Positions 25,728-34,142 of a stretch of DNA of 64,000 nt are shown here, in pieces. The stretch spans positions 744,001 to 808,000 of the forward strand of contig CAVUYE010000001.1 in the NCBI GenBank assembly GCA_963745665.1. The letters are read 5' to 3'. Every line of letters begins with the position of its first letter. Position 1 is the stretch's first letter. The stretch is from Bog-473 sp963745665 (lineage in GTDB: Bacteria; Actinomycetota; Acidimicrobiia; Acidimicrobiales; RAAP-2). The notes beneath the pieces are model-generated. The model was not told the origin of the DNA. It worked only from the letters and a program-made list of their open reading frames with translations, and ran no database searches. Made by a program: the position numbers and the translations under genes.

Positions 25728-27137
25728 TCAGGACGGGGGCTGCTCGCAGACCTTGAGCATCTGGGTCATGCCGTCCTCGATCCCACCGGCCAGGACGTCG
25801 ATGTCCGGGGTGGTGTCGTAGTCCCCGGTGATCCCGAAGTTGACCTCGCCGTCGTAGGAGAAGATGGCGATACCGAGGCGCATCTGGCCGCCCAGCGGGA
25901 CGTAGGGAAAGGCCCGGATCATCCGTCGACCCGCCGCGTACAGCGGGAATTGCGGTCCGGGCACGTTCGTGGTGACCGTGTTCACGTTGCGCTGGCCCGC
26001 CCTGGTGGCCAGACGCATCCCGAGCGCGAGGAGCATGGGCGGCGCGAAGCCCGACATTGACGTGAGTGCCTCGCCGGCCAGGGCCTGGCTCGACTCCTTG
26101 AGGCCTTTCATCTGCTCGGTGATGACATGCAGGCGGAGGGCGGGGTCGTCGATGTCGACCGGGAGCTCGGCGAACATGGCCGAGACCTTGTTCTCGTAGG
26201 TACCGTCGCCGATGGCCTTGCCTGACGAGTCGCGCGGCCGGATCGAGACGGGCACGAGGGTGCGCACGACGCGCTCCACGTCCTCGTCGCGCGAGAGCAG
26301 CAGCTCGCGGAATCCATTGGTGATACTGGCCAAGACCACATCGTTGAACGTGCCACCGAGGGCGTTGCGCACCCGCTTGATGTCGTCCACCGATGTCGTG
26401 GCCCAGGCGTAGCGCCGATGAGGGCCGATTGGGCCGTTGAGGCTGGAGAGCGGGGTCGGGCGGACGAGCCCGCCAAGGGAGAACAGCCCGCCGGCCACCT
26501 CGAGCAGATAGCCCGCCATCCTCCGGAGCGCCCGTGTCTGCGCCCGCGCGGCCCGCACCTGTTCGTAGGGCGACTCCACGACGTTCTCAAGGGCGTCGAG
26601 GACGAGCTGAAGGCTGGAAGGCTCTGGCTGCGGCGTCCAGTGCGAAGGTTCCGGTCGGACTGCATCGGGGCTCAGGTCCATGATCACGGCGAGCAGGTCC
26701 GTGCCGGAGATCCCGTCGACCAACGCATGGTGTGTCTTGGCCAGCATCGCCCAGCGGCCGTCCTCGAGGCCCTCGACCACCCAGATCTCCCACAGTGGTT
26801 TCGAACGGTCGAGCTGTTGCGCCATCACCCTTCCCACCAGCTTGCGGAGCTCGCTCTCCCCGCCCGGGGCGGGCAACGCGGTGTGACGCAGGTGGTACTC
26901 GATGTTGAAGTGCGGGTCATCGACCCAAACCGGACGCCCGAGCTCGAAAGGCACGAAGCGGACCTTCTGGCGGTATCGCGGCACGAGGTCCAACTTCGCG
27001 TCCACCATGGCCACGATGTCGCCGAAGGGCGGAGGGGGTCCCTCGAAGATCGCCACCGAGGCGATGTGCATGTGGGACACGTGGTCCTCGATGTGGAGGA
27101 ATGACGCATCCTGCGGGCTCAAGCGGTCAGGGCTCAT
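25728..27137 (-). CDS. Wax ester synthase/diacylglycerol acyltransferase
   Basis: A bifunctional WS/DGAT enzyme of 469 aa that makes triacylglycerol or wax esters from acyl-CoA, a storage-lipid pathway common in actinobacteria. The catalytic motif HHALVDG lies near residue 138, preceded by 'PLWEIWVVEGLEDGRWAML'. 'GGTFNDVVLASITNGFRELL', 'LVPVSIRPRDSSG' and 'TTNVPGPQFPLY' are family blocks. Two starts compete (27158 and 27137); the second has GGAGGG just upstream. It is followed on the same strand, beyond the promoter gap, by a patatin lipase gene, suggesting lipid turnover genes together. Confidence 0.92.
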   Translation of the reverse strand: MSPDRLSPQDASFLHIEDHVSHMHIASVAIFEGPPPPFGDIVAMVDAKLDLVPRYRQKVRFVPFELGRPVWVDDPHFNIEYHLRHTALPAPGGESELRKLVGRVMAQQLDRSKPLWEIWVVEGLEDGRWAMLAKTHHALVDGISGTDLLAVIMDLSPDAVRPEPSHWTPQPEPSSLQLVLDALENVVESPYEQVRAARAQTRALRRMAGYLLEVAGGLFSLGGLVRPTPLSSLNGPIGPHRRYAWATTSVDDIKRVRNALGGTFNDVVLASITNGFRELLLSRDEDVERVVRTLVPVSIRPRDSSGKAIGDGTYENKVSAMFAELPVDIDDPALRLHVITEQMKGLKESSQALAGEALTSMSGFAPPMLLALGMRLATRAGQRNVNTVTTNVPGPQFPLYAAGRRMIRAFPYVPLGGQMRLGIAIFSYDGEVNFGITGDYDTTPDIDVLAGGIEDGMTQMLKVCEQPPS

Positions 27138-27205
27138 CGACCCTCCCTTCACCGACATCCGATGGCGCGGAGCCTACCCCCGGGGAGGTGGTCGTTCCCG
27201 GGGAA

Positions 27206-28222
27206 TCAGCCGGCGGACGCGGCAGCCACCGGGCTGCCCAGCGAAGCGAGGTCGGGGCTGGCGAGAATCAGCTCCCGGGTCTCCTCGTACGCGGCCTCGA
27301 TCACCTGGGGGCTCCGGTCCTCGGCCATTGCCCGCAGCCCCATGGCCCGGCGGGATTCGGTACCCGGCTCGAGGCTGAGGACGACGAATCCGGCCTCCTC
27401 AAGGCGGGCGATCTCGCGTTCGATGCGGCGGTGCACCGTGCGCCGGAGCCAGCCGTCAGCCCCGTTGGCGCTGCCGTGCGCCGCCGACATGGAGGAGATG
27501 ACGACCACCACGTCGAGCTGCTCGGACCGCAGGACGTCCGCGTTGGTCGCCGAATGCACGCCCCCGTCGACGTACTCGGTGCCCCCGATTTCGACCGGCT
27601 GGAAGTAGCCGGGAATGGCGCACGACGCCAGGACCGCGGCGGCCAGGCGCGCCGGTGGGGCGCCGTCCCGACCGAAGACGATTCTGGCGCCGTCGGAGCG
27701 CCGCACGGTGCAGATCCGCAGCCCGTCGGGCCAGCGACTCCCCATGTACTTGTCGAGTCCCCGGGCCCGCTCCGAGATGTCGATCCGACCCCTCGGGAGC
27801 AGCGTCATGGCCGCCACGTCGGGCCGGAACGCCAAGGGGCGCCGCAGCACCCGCGTGATGAGCGCCGGGGACGGGAGGTTCCACGGGCGCAACAACGTGC
27901 CGACGGAGGGGGTTGGGAGTGGTTCACCGTCGGCCGGCAGGATGCGACGGAGGATGGCGCCACCCCGGCGCGACGTGGGCACGCCGTAGAGCGACGCCGC
28001 CAGGTCCGTTGCGGGCACCCCGACCCGCAGGGCCGCAGCAGTGACCGAACCGGCGGAGGTGCCGACGACGATGGTCGCTGCACGTGGGTCCCAGCCGGTC
28101 TCGCGTTGCAGGGCCGACAGAACCCCGGCCTGGTACGCCTGGCCGACGACGCCCCCGGCACCCAGCACGAGCCCGACCGAAGGTGTCTTCCGGCTCCCGA
28201 ATCCCCCACGGATCACCTTCAC
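27206..28222 (-). CDS. Patatin-like phospholipase
   Basis: A serine acyl hydrolase of about 338 aa. The oxyanion loop is 'LVLGAGGVVGQAYQAGVL', the nucleophile serine is in GTSAGS, and the dyad Asp is in 'EYVDGGVHSATNADVL'. 'ASCAIPGYFQPVEIGG' is also typical. No signal peptide is visible. GTG codons at 28225, 28222 and 28216 are all possible starts. Upstream, at 28223-28375, lies a gap with a short repeat 'GTTGCACG' (28313 and 28331). The neighbouring WS/DGAT suggests a role in neutral lipid or membrane lipid turnover. Confidence 0.88.
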   Translation of the reverse strand: MKVIRGGFGSRKTPSVGLVLGAGGVVGQAYQAGVLSALQRETGWDPRAATIVVGTSAGSVTAAALRVGVPATDLAASLYGVPTSRRGGAILRRILPADGEPLPTPSVGTLLRPWNLPSPALITRVLRRPLAFRPDVAAMTLLPRGRIDISERARGLDKYMGSRWPDGLRICTVRRSDGARIVFGRDGAPPARLAAAVLASCAIPGYFQPVEIGGTEYVDGGVHSATNADVLRSEQLDVVVVISSMSAAHGSANGADGWLRRTVHRRIEREIARLEEAGFVVLSLEPGTESRRAMGLRAMAEDRSPQVIEAAYEETRELILASPDLASLGSPVAAASAG

Positions 28223-28375
28223 CACGCACCTTTTTACCCGGCCCTGCAATTGGGCGCGCCGATTCGCGTCCTGACCGGCGGGTTTGTCTGGCCGGGTGGT
28301 TGGGGCAGCGCGGGTTGCACGGTCGCACGCCGGGTTGCACGCCGCGGCGTGAGGAGGGCAGTGCGAGACCGGCGG

Positions 28376-29032
28376 TCAGGACTCCAGGAAGCGCAGAACG
28401 GCGAGAACCCGGCGGTGATCCTTCTCGGAGACCGGGAGATCGAGCTTGGCGAAGATGTTGGCCACGTGCTTCTCGACCGCGCCCTCGCTGACGACGAGCG
28501 CGTGCGCGATGGCGGCGTTGGAGCGGCCCTCGGCCATGAGAGCCAGGACCTCGCGCTCGCGACCGGTGAGGACCGAGAGGGAATCGGCGCGGCGTGTCGC
28601 GCCCAGAAGCTGTGTGACGACTTCGGGATCCAAAGCTGTACCTCCTACGGCGACGCGCTCGAGGGCTTCGACGAAGTCGCTGACGTCGGCCACCCGGTCC
28701 TTTAACAGGTAGCCGATGCCAGCGGCATCGTCGGCCAGCAGGTCGGCGGCATAGCGGGTTTCGATGTACTGGGAGAAGAGGAGGATGCCCAGTCCCTCGT
28801 GGCGGGAGCGGAGCTCCAGGGCCAGCCGAAGTCCTTCGTCCGTGAAGGTCGGCGGCATGCGGATGTCGATCACCGCGACATCGGGCGGGTTCTGGGCCAC
28901 CGAGCTGCGCAGCGCGTCCGGGTCGCCGACCGCGCCGGTGATGACGAAGCCCCGGTCGACGAGGAGTTGGACGAGGCCGTCACGCAGGATGGCGGAGTCC
29001 TCGGCGATGGCGATGCGTAGCGCGCCGACCAT
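28376..29032 (-). CDS. NarL/LuxR-type response regulator
   Basis: A 218-aa response regulator with receiver Asp in 'DVAVIDIRMPPTFTDEGL' and Lys in 'GYLLKDRVAD'. The C-terminal LuxR helix-turn-helix is 'LTGREREVLALMAEGRSNAAIAHALVVSEGAVEKHVANIFAKL'. The ATG at 29032 overlaps the histidine kinase stop (ATGA), so kinase and regulator are cotranslated. It is the last gene of an ABC exporter/two-component operon. Confidence 0.93.
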   Translation of the reverse strand: MVGALRIAIAEDSAILRDGLVQLLVDRGFVITGAVGDPDALRSSVAQNPPDVAVIDIRMPPTFTDEGLRLALELRSRHEGLGILLFSQYIETRYAADLLADDAAGIGYLLKDRVADVSDFVEALERVAVGGTALDPEVVTQLLGATRRADSLSVLTGREREVLALMAEGRSNAAIAHALVVSEGAVEKHVANIFAKLDLPVSEKDHRRVLAVLRFLES

Positions 29033-30432
29033 CAGGTGGCGAGCGGGAGGTCGACGGTGACGACAGTGGGCCCCGCGGGTGGGCTGACGAGATACAGCTG
29101 CCCGTCGACGGCGTGGACCCGGTCGGCCAGGCCGGCGAGGCCGCTCGACGACGACCCGACCGTGGTCAGCTGCGCCCCACCGGTCCCGTCGTCGCGCACG
29201 ACGAGACGCAACCACGATCCCTGCTGCGTGCAGAAGACCGACGCCCGCGAGGCCTGTGCGTGCTGGGCCACATTGGCCAAGAGCTCGGCCACGCAGAAGT
29301 AGGCGATGGCCTCGATGGCGGGTGTCGGCCGCGCCTGCATGGTGACGGAGAGCTCGGTGGGCACCGCGCTGCGGGCGGCAAGGGTGGCCAGCGCGCCTTC
29401 CAAGCCGATGTCGAGCGCGGGGGGATGGATGCCTCGGGCGATGTCGCGCAGCTCGGCGATGGCCTCCTTGGCGCCCCGGTGTGCCGCATCGATCAGTTCG
29501 CGCACCCGCTCGAGATCGACATGCTCGGGGTCGACCTCGAGCTTCTCCTTCGCCATGCCCAGGCGCATGGCGAGCGCCACCAGTTGGGCCTGGGTGCCGT
29601 CGTGCAGGTCGCGCTCAATGCGCCGCAGCGTGGCGGCCGAGGCGTCGACCGTCTGGGTCCGGGCCTGTTCGAGGGAGCGCACGCGCATGGCCATCGGGTC
29701 GGGCCCGAGCAGGCTGCGGATCAACAGGCGATCGACGTTGACGAAGCCGCGCATCACCCAGGGCGCCGCGAAGAAGAAAATCCCGCCGAGAATGAAGACA
29801 CCCACGTTCTGGACAAAACCGGTCGGACCGAATCCGAACTCGCCCGCCGGGAAGAAGGCCCTCGCAAGACCCCACACCGGCGGGCCGCCTCCGTTCCGGC
29901 CGAAGAGCGGGTGGAGGAGGCAGGCGAAGGCGTCCCACCACAGGCTGACCGCCACCAGGAAACCGAGGATCGACCATGGGACCTTGAGGGCGAGGTATCC
30001 CACGGCGCGCCAGGCCACGCGGTCGCGCAGGCTCGACTGCAGCCAGCCCAGGAACCCGTGTCGCCCGGCGAAGGGTTGGGGGTCCTCCACCGTCTCATCG
30101 AGCATGCTGCGTGCCAGGCCGCGCTCGAAGCCACCGATGCCCCGCGCGCTGCGGAGCGACAGTGCCAGCACGGCGAGGCCGAAGAACGTGATGGCCAGGA
30201 CGAGACCAGCTGCCATGGTGAAGGAGACGAATGCGAGACCGGCTCCCGCCAGCGCTGCACTCAGGACGAAGAAGGCCAGCTCGGACCAAACCCGTTTCGT
30301 GAAGGGCTCGCGCAGAACGTTCCGCGCCAGCTCCTTGGCCCGGGCAGCCTGTTGCTCGGTCATGGCGAACGACAGCTCGCGCCCGCGTATCCGCACCTTG
30401 ACGCCGCTGTCCTCCCGTGCGTCCGGCGTCAT
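29032..30432 (-). CDS. NarL-type sensor histidine kinase
   Basis: A 466-aa membrane kinase. Residues 50-250 contain four hydrophobic segments and a putative sensor domain (DUF1707-like start 'RIRGRELSFAMTEQQAARA' is suggestive but not certain). The phospho-accepting His is in 'RRIERDLHDGTQAQLVALAMRLG' (HisKA_3), followed by 'ELRDIARGIHPPAL' and a HATPase domain with 'ELLANVAQHAQASRASV' and 'VRDDGTGGA'. It overlaps the permease and regulator genes by ATGA at both ends, so the sensor probably monitors the exporter's substrate or cell-envelope stress. Confidence 0.92.
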   Translation of the reverse strand: MTPDAREDSGVKVRIRGRELSFAMTEQQAARAKELARNVLREPFTKRVWSELAFFVLSAALAGAGLAFVSFTMAAGLVLAITFFGLAVLALSLRSARGIGGFERGLARSMLDETVEDPQPFAGRHGFLGWLQSSLRDRVAWRAVGYLALKVPWSILGFLVAVSLWWDAFACLLHPLFGRNGGGPPVWGLARAFFPAGEFGFGPTGFVQNVGVFILGGIFFFAAPWVMRGFVNVDRLLIRSLLGPDPMAMRVRSLEQARTQTVDASAATLRRIERDLHDGTQAQLVALAMRLGMAKEKLEVDPEHVDLERVRELIDAAHRGAKEAIAELRDIARGIHPPALDIGLEGALATLAARSAVPTELSVTMQARPTPAIEAIAYFCVAELLANVAQHAQASRASVFCTQQGSWLRLVVRDDGTGGAQLTTVGSSSSGLAGLADRVHAVDGQLYLVSPPAGPTVVTVDLPLAT

Positions 30433-31256
30433 GCGTCTCGTCGGTTGAGGAGTAGGGCACCCAGTCCCAGCGCAGCAGCGCAGTAGGCGAGCATCAGCAC
30501 GGCCCCGATTGTGGCCGAGAATGAGTTCGACTGCGGGACGACCGCCGCAGCCGAGTTGGCGAAGATGAGCTCAGGGGCGAAACGGGCGATGCCGTGGGAG
30601 ATCGAATTGAAGAGGATGGGCAATACGAACGTCACCCCCGCGAAGACGGCGATGGCGCCGGCGGTGTGGCGGATCATGGTGCCTATGCCCAGTCCGAGGA
30701 GTGCGAAGAGGGCCAGAAACGCACCCGACAAAGCGACCGCCCGTAGCACGCCCGGTTGCCCCAGCGCAGCAGTGGGCGCGCCGCCCCCCTTGAGTATCGC
30801 CTGGCCCTCGAAGAAGGCGATGAAGCTGAGCGCCTCGCCGACGACGAGGGTGCAGAGCCCGACGACGGCGACCTTGGCCGCCATCAGGACGCCGCGACGC
30901 GGCATGGCAGCCAATGACGAGCGGATCGTCCCGGTGCCGTACTCAGCGCTGACGGTCAGGACACCGAGGACACCCAGGGACAGCGAGCCGATCACCAGGC
31001 CGGCCAGAGCCTGGTTGGTGGGGTCGAATCCCTGGTACCACTCTTTGTTGTGGTGAAGGGCGCCGTGAGTCGCCAGGAAGGTCACGAGCACGGTCCCGAC
31101 CGCAGTGACGAGGAGCGTCCACCTGGTTGACCGCAAGGAGACGAGCTTGGTCCACTCCGCCCGCATTGTTTGCGACAGTCCGGCCCGCCAGGGCCCGGAG
31201 CGGACGGGGGCGGCGCCGGCTTTCGCGCCAACGGATGTGATGGGGAGGGTGGTCAT
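30429..31256 (-). CDS. ABC transporter permease (ABC-2 type)
   Basis: A 275-aa permease with six hydrophobic segments, beginning 'RAEWTKLVSLRSTRWTLLVTAVGTVLVTF', typical of ABC-2 exporters next to two-component systems. 'GVLTVSAEYGTGTIRSSLAAMPRRG' is the conserved loop of this family. I chose ATG 31256, which has AAAGGAA six bases upstream. It lies 11 bases downstream of the ATPase gene and overlaps the kinase start. Confidence 0.88.
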   Translation of the reverse strand: MTTLPITSVGAKAGAAPVRSGPWRAGLSQTMRAEWTKLVSLRSTRWTLLVTAVGTVLVTFLATHGALHHNKEWYQGFDPTNQALAGLVIGSLSLGVLGVLTVSAEYGTGTIRSSLAAMPRRGVLMAAKVAVVGLCTLVVGEALSFIAFFEGQAILKGGGAPTAALGQPGVLRAVALSGAFLALFALLGLGIGTMIRHTAGAIAVFAGVTFVLPILFNSISHGIARFAPELIFANSAAAVVPQSNSFSATIGAVLMLAYCAAALGLGALLLNRRDA

Positions 31257-31267
31257 CGGCGTTCCTT

Positions 31268-32212
31268 TCAACGGGTGGGCAGCGGGTCGCGTGCTGCGGC
31301 CTGGTCACGGGGATGGGAGCGGTATTCGACCGACTCGCTGGTCAGCTCCATGAAGACGTCTTCTAACGACGCACGCAGCGGGGTGAGCTCGTGCACGGTG
31401 AGCTCCTGATCGGCAGCCAGGTCACCGATGTCGGCGGAGGAAAGGCCTGAGGCGACGATGACCCCGTCTCTGTCGACCGAGGGTCGTGCGCCGACTCGCG
31501 AGAGGGCGGCGACGAAGCGCTGGGGCGTGGGCGTCACGATGCGCACGGCGTCGCCCTGGTGGCGGGCCACGAAGTCGTCGACGCTCGTATCGGCGATAAG
31601 CGTGCCGCGGCCGATGACCACGAGACGCTCCGCGGTCAGCGCCATCTCGTTGATCAGGTGGCTCGACACAAGAACCGTGCGACCCTCGGCGGCCAGGTCA
31701 CGCAACAGATGGCGGACCCAGCGGATGCCTTCCGGATCGAGGCCGTTGACCGGCTCGTCGAAGAGCAGCACGCCGGGATCTCCCAGCAGGGCGCTCGCGA
31801 TGCCGAGCCGCTGTCCCATGCCCAGCGAGAACTTCCCGGCTCGACGGTCGGCCACAGCGGTGAGCCCGACGAGGTCCAGCACGGTGTCGACGCGTCCCGC
31901 GGGAATGTCGTTGGCCTGCGCCAGCCAGCGCAGATGGTTCCGTGCGCTGCGGCCCGGGTGGAAGGCCTTGGCATCGAGCAGCGCTCCAACCTCGCGCAAC
32001 GGCCACGACAGCTCTGCGTAGTCGCATCCGTTGATGAGTGCCGAGCCGGCGTCGGGCCTGTCGAGGCCGAGGATCATGCGCATCGTCGTGGACTTCCCCG
32101 AACCGTTCGGGCCGAGAAAGCCGGTGACGACGCCGGACGAGACAGTGAAGCTCAAGTTGTCGACCGCAAGCGTGTCGCCGTAGCGCTTCGTCAGCCCATG
32201 GGTGACGATCAT
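31268..32212 (-). CDS. ABC transporter ATP-binding protein (DrrA/BcrA-like exporter)
   Basis: A 314-aa ATPase with Walker A 'FLGPNGSGKSTTMRMILGL', Q-loop, a signature variant 'FSLGMGQRLGIASALLGD' and Walker B 'GVLLFDEPVNGLDPEG'. The C-terminal extension ending 'ASLEDVFMELT' is typical of drug or peptide exporters. The ATG at 32212 has GAGGAG six bases upstream. It is the first gene of the ATPase-permease-kinase-regulator operon; the substrate is unknown. Confidence 0.92.
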   Translation of the reverse strand: MIVTHGLTKRYGDTLAVDNLSFTVSSGVVTGFLGPNGSGKSTTMRMILGLDRPDAGSALINGCDYAELSWPLREVGALLDAKAFHPGRSARNHLRWLAQANDIPAGRVDTVLDLVGLTAVADRRAGKFSLGMGQRLGIASALLGDPGVLLFDEPVNGLDPEGIRWVRHLLRDLAAEGRTVLVSSHLINEMALTAERLVVIGRGTLIADTSVDDFVARHQGDAVRIVTPTPQRFVAALSRVGARPSVDRDGVIVASGLSSADIGDLAADQELTVHELTPLRASLEDVFMELTSESVEYRSHPRDQAAARDPLPTR

Positions 32213-32321
32213 GGGTCTCCTCTCGCATCCGGGGCCGGACGTTCCGTGCCGCCTGCCTCTCAGCATGAGGGCGCACCGCCGCGATGAGAATGCCGCTACC
32301 GGGCGTCCGGGCCTGGGGCTA

Positions 32322-32337
32322 GCACCAGTCGTGGTGC
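32322..32337 (-). terminator. Short hairpin between the ABC-exporter operon and the SBP gene
   Basis: GCACCA and TGGTGC pair around a GTCG loop in the gap after the substrate-binding protein gene. It lies 38 bases beyond that gene's stop codon on the minus strand and could end the transporter transcript. There is no T tract, so support is weak. Confidence 0.4.
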
Positions 32338-32375
32338 CCTTCGTTGCCCTAGCCCACTGATGATCACGGTTGGGC

Positions 32376-34142
32376 TCAGCCGGCGGCCGACGCCGCAGGC
32401 GAACCTGGCCAGGCCGGGTACGATGGTGCCCGATCTGGCGGCGTCGCGTAGCTGGTGACCGAGCCCGCCACCGTGAACATCGCGACAGGCCCGGAAGGAA
32501 CCGTGCCGGATTTGTAGCGGATGCCGCCGTTCACGTAGCGCATCAATCCGGTGCCGTCGACGCCCTCTTCGTCGGGTCCTTTCGCGGTGGCGTCGTACCA
32601 GAGGAACGTGTAGTCGGCCGGGGAGGAGTAGCTCGGGTGCGGTGCTGCGCCCTGATGGCCGTACGCTTCGAGCGGTGACGTGGGCCCGCCCCCCGCCGGT
32701 GGGGCGCGGAACAACCCCGCGGAGAACGTGTAGGGCGTGAGATCCGGCCCGGCCAGCTGCACGCCCGTGAAGAACTGCTCGATCGGCGGGATGATCGCCG
32801 GCGCGGCCAGCGAAGCGGGCGTGGCGTTGGGCCCGTACCACCAGCGGTAGAGACGGTCGGCGTCGCCGGTACTCACGGGTACTGGCACGCCGAGACTCGT
32901 CACGCCGAACGCGTGCGACCATTCGCTCGGGTCGTAGTAGCGCCCGAGCGACGAAGTGTCCGTCAGCGCGATTCCCGTGATGATCCACTCGGGGAAGTAG
33001 CCGATGCTGGCACAGGCCTTGGTCAGGTAGATCGGCATGATGGGGTCGCCGGCGAAGATCACGCTGGTGGCGCCGGACGCCTTGAGCTTTTCGGCGATGG
33101 TGGCCGCCGACGTCGGCAGCGTGGTCAGGTTGAGCGTGTAGGTGAGGTCGGTGGGCGACGCCATGTCGACGTGTCCGGCCGTGAGCTTCTCGGTGAGTTC
33201 CGCCGTCAGCTGGGCGTATCCCGGCAAGGGTGGCTCCGACGTCTCGCTCACGACGATGAACTTGCGCTTCTGGGCATGCAGGGAGGGATCGCCGGCCCAG
33301 ACGGCGTCCTTCCCGTTCAGCTTGGCGACGACGTAGTCGATGGTCTCGAAGAGCGAGGTGTCGGCCGTGGGGAGGTTGGCCCACTGGAAGGGCGCGTTCT
33401 TCTGGATCTCGCCGTTGGTGGACGAGTCGCCGCACGCCAGGCACAGCACATGGAGGCGGGCCAGCTCGTCCTGGTAGGCGGTGGTCTCCCCCGGGCCGTT
33501 GATGGACGCAAAGGCATGGAGTTGTTGGGCGACCGTGACGGCGTCGGCGTGTGCTGCCACCGGATCGGTGTCGGCCCCGGACGCGGTAAAGGGGATCAGG
33601 TTCACATGGCGCCCGTACAGCCCGTAGACCTGGTTGAACATGGCAACGTAGGCCTGGGCGGTGGCGAGCTGTTGCGCGTTGGTGCCGGCTGCGCTCGAGA
33701 TCGTCGACGCCAGCCCCCCCGGCTGCATCTGGTAGTAGACGACGTTGATGGCACTGCCCGAGACGCCGCTCGAGGTGGCGCCTCCGTTGGACCCCGTGAA
33801 GACCGGCACGCAGGGCGGGGCGTACACGCTCGGGATCTTCAGGCGTCCCGTCGCGTGATCGCACTCGGAGCCCCAGTCGTAGGCCGACGTCTTGCCCAGC
33901 TTGGCGGCCGCGGCGTAGGTGAGCGGCACGGTCGAGTGCCCGATCTGCTGGGAGCTCCCCGTGCCGGCGGACGTCGCGACGGTGGTCCCCTTGTTCTCGT
34001 GCGTCGTGGCCAGGATGCCGGCCGCGATGAGCGCGGCGACAATGAGGACGACGGGTCCGGCGCGGCGCAGCAGGCTGACCGCCGGCCAGGGACGCTCGGC
34101 CCGTGCGGGCGCCAGGCCCGGATCCGGCTCGGGCTCGTTCAT
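32376..34142 (-). CDS. Branched-chain amino acid-type substrate-binding protein, membrane-anchored
   Basis: A 588-aa type I periplasmic binding protein. After a 21-residue cytoplasmic N-terminus comes one transmembrane helix ('AGPVVLIVAALIAAGIL'), with no lipobox cysteine, so it is anchored by a helix rather than lipid. Binding-domain features include 'INVVYYQMQPGG', 'VYGLYGRHVNLIPFTASGAD' and 'GATSVIFAGDPIMPIYLTKAC'. It is unusually long for a Liv-type protein. The ATG overlaps the stop of the MFS-ABC gene (ATGA), so it is the third gene of the transporter operon. Confidence 0.82.
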   Translation of the reverse strand: MNEPEPDPGLAPARAERPWPAVSLLRRAGPVVLIVAALIAAGILATTHENKGTTVATSAGTGSSQQIGHSTVPLTYAAAAKLGKTSAYDWGSECDHATGRLKIPSVYAPPCVPVFTGSNGGATSSGVSGSAINVVYYQMQPGGLASTISSAAGTNAQQLATAQAYVAMFNQVYGLYGRHVNLIPFTASGADTDPVAAHADAVTVAQQLHAFASINGPGETTAYQDELARLHVLCLACGDSSTNGEIQKNAPFQWANLPTADTSLFETIDYVVAKLNGKDAVWAGDPSLHAQKRKFIVVSETSEPPLPGYAQLTAELTEKLTAGHVDMASPTDLTYTLNLTTLPTSAATIAEKLKASGATSVIFAGDPIMPIYLTKACASIGYFPEWIITGIALTDTSSLGRYYDPSEWSHAFGVTSLGVPVPVSTGDADRLYRWWYGPNATPASLAAPAIIPPIEQFFTGVQLAGPDLTPYTFSAGLFRAPPAGGGPTSPLEAYGHQGAAPHPSYSSPADYTFLWYDATAKGPDEEGVDGTGLMRYVNGGIRYKSGTVPSGPVAMFTVAGSVTSYATPPDRAPSYPAWPGSPAASAAG

